Assembly (NCBI GenBank): GCA_016933615.1
Contig: JAFGAO010000057.1
Coordinates: forward strand, 1 to 41,075
Direction of reading: 5' to 3'
DNA: 41,075 nucleotides
DNA from: Acidobacteriota bacterium
GTDB lineage: Bacteria; Acidobacteriota; UBA6911
The translations under genes and the position numbers were made by a program. Below are positions 40,714 to 41,075 of the stretch, piece by piece. The notes below the pieces were generated by a model. That model was not told where the DNA came from and made no database searches. It saw nothing but the letters and a program-made list of their open reading frames with translations. Position 1 is the first letter of the stretch, and each line of letters starts with the position of its first letter.

Positions 40714-41001
40714 ATGAACGTTAGGCCTTTACACGATAGGGTTCTTGTAAAGCGTGTTGAAGAAAAAGAAACCGTAAAGGGCGGCATCATTATTCCGGAT
40801 ACCGCCAAAGAAAAGCCGATGGAAGGCGAAGTCATAGCTGTCGGCTCTGGAAAAGTCATGGATGACGGCAAGCGCGCCGCGATGGACGTCAAAACCGGCG
40901 ACCGCATCCTTTTCGGAAAATATTCCGGCACCGAGATCAAGATCGACGATCAGGATTATCTCATTATGCGGGAGGATGAAATCCTGGCAGTTCTTGGATA
41001 A
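40714..41001 (+). CDS. groES: Co-chaperonin GroES
   Basis: This 95-residue protein is the usual length and sequence: [20 protein letters not shown], the mobile loop [13 protein letters not shown] that contacts GroEL, the [11 protein letters not shown] roof region and the closing EDEILAVLG. It caps the GroEL chamber as a heptamer. AAGGAG lies 8 nt before the ATG. Heat-shock control by HrcA is expected from the CIRCE element upstream. It is not related to the phosphate genes. Confidence 0.97.
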   Translation: MNVRPLHDRVLVKRVEEKETVKGGIIIPDTAKEKPMEGEVIAVGSGKVMDDGKRAAMDVKTGDRILFGKYSGTEIKIDDQDYLIMREDEILAVLG

Positions 41002-41043
41002 ACCGAGCAGAATCAATAGATTGAGACAAGGAGCAATAAAACT

Positions 41044-41075
41044 ATGGCTAAGGAAATTATTCATGGCGAACAATC
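41044..41075 (+). CDS. groEL: Chaperonin GroEL, 5' end only
   Basis: Ten codons are visible before the window ends (MAKEIIHGEQ), 42 nt after groES with AAGGAG about 9 nt before the ATG. The start and position are those of groEL in the groESL operon. Confidence 0.85.
   Translation, partial: MAKEIIHGEQ

Noticed and set aside
1-41075. tRNA, rRNA, CRISPR array, prophage or complete insertion sequence
   Set aside because: No cloverleaf, no rRNA-like block, no regularly spaced repeats with spacers, and no transposase, integrase or phage structural gene were found.

Overview
The window comes from a Gram-negative bacterium of moderately high G+C. It encodes a TonB-dependent receptor, two other outer-membrane barrels and several secreted proteins, and it ends in groES-groEL with a HrcA-type CIRCE operator. 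The mix resembles Acidobacteriota or Desulfobacterota-like lineages, but the sequence alone does not settle the phylum. There are no tRNA or rRNA genes, no CRISPR array and no intact mobile element.

Almost everything between 1.2 and 40.2 kb can be read as one phosphate-acquisition and phosphate-economy region. Regulation: a PhoB-like regulator (1225-1923) convergent with a PhoR-like kinase (1935-3707), and a second, paralogous PhoB (38769-39467) behind PhoU (39503-40177) at the far end. Uptake: pstS-pstC-pstA-pstB (29716 down to 25268), a phosphate-type porin (29892-30977) and an alginate-export-like barrel (31409-32740). Scavenging: a beta-propeller phytase-like lipoprotein with a TonB receptor (5620-9589), two PHP-domain phosphoesterases and a PhoA-type alkaline phosphatase (17569-19128). 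Polyphosphate: a Ppx/GppA phosphatase (21845-22741) and a CYTH/CHAD protein coupled to a ParA ATPase and a 44-residue protein (32849-35282). Membrane lipid economy: a PlcP-like phosphoesterase with a GT2 glycosyltransferase (3892-5311), two GT4 glycosyltransferases (12925-17325) and an OlsF-like two-domain acyltransferase (36864-38738) predicted to make phosphorus-free ornithine-type lipids.

The strongest unifying evidence is a recurring promoter architecture. Six-base half-sites resembling TTTAAC, CTTAAT or TTTCAC repeat at exactly 11-bp spacing, and in most cases a -10-like hexamer follows 10 nt after the last half-site. I find it before pstS (four half-sites), the TonB receptor, the porin, the OlsF-like gene, the SpoIIE-type phosphatase, phoH, the PlcP-like gene and ppx. 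Weaker versions precede alkaline phosphatase and phoU. This looks like the Pho box of this organism.

The most novel candidate system is the CYTH/CHAD-ParA-44 aa operon. CHAD proteins are known to bind polyphosphate granules and ParA ATPases are known to position cargo, so the operon may position or segregate polyphosphate granules. Other oddities are a PstA with a roughly 265-residue insert after its first membrane helix, direct repeats flanking the phytase/TonB-receptor pair, and an uncharacterised PHP-GT4-secreted-membrane-GT4 operon. Left of 1.2 kb are an RlpA remnant, a CvpA gene and a Fis-type HTH gene. Right of 40.6 kb begins the groESL operon.
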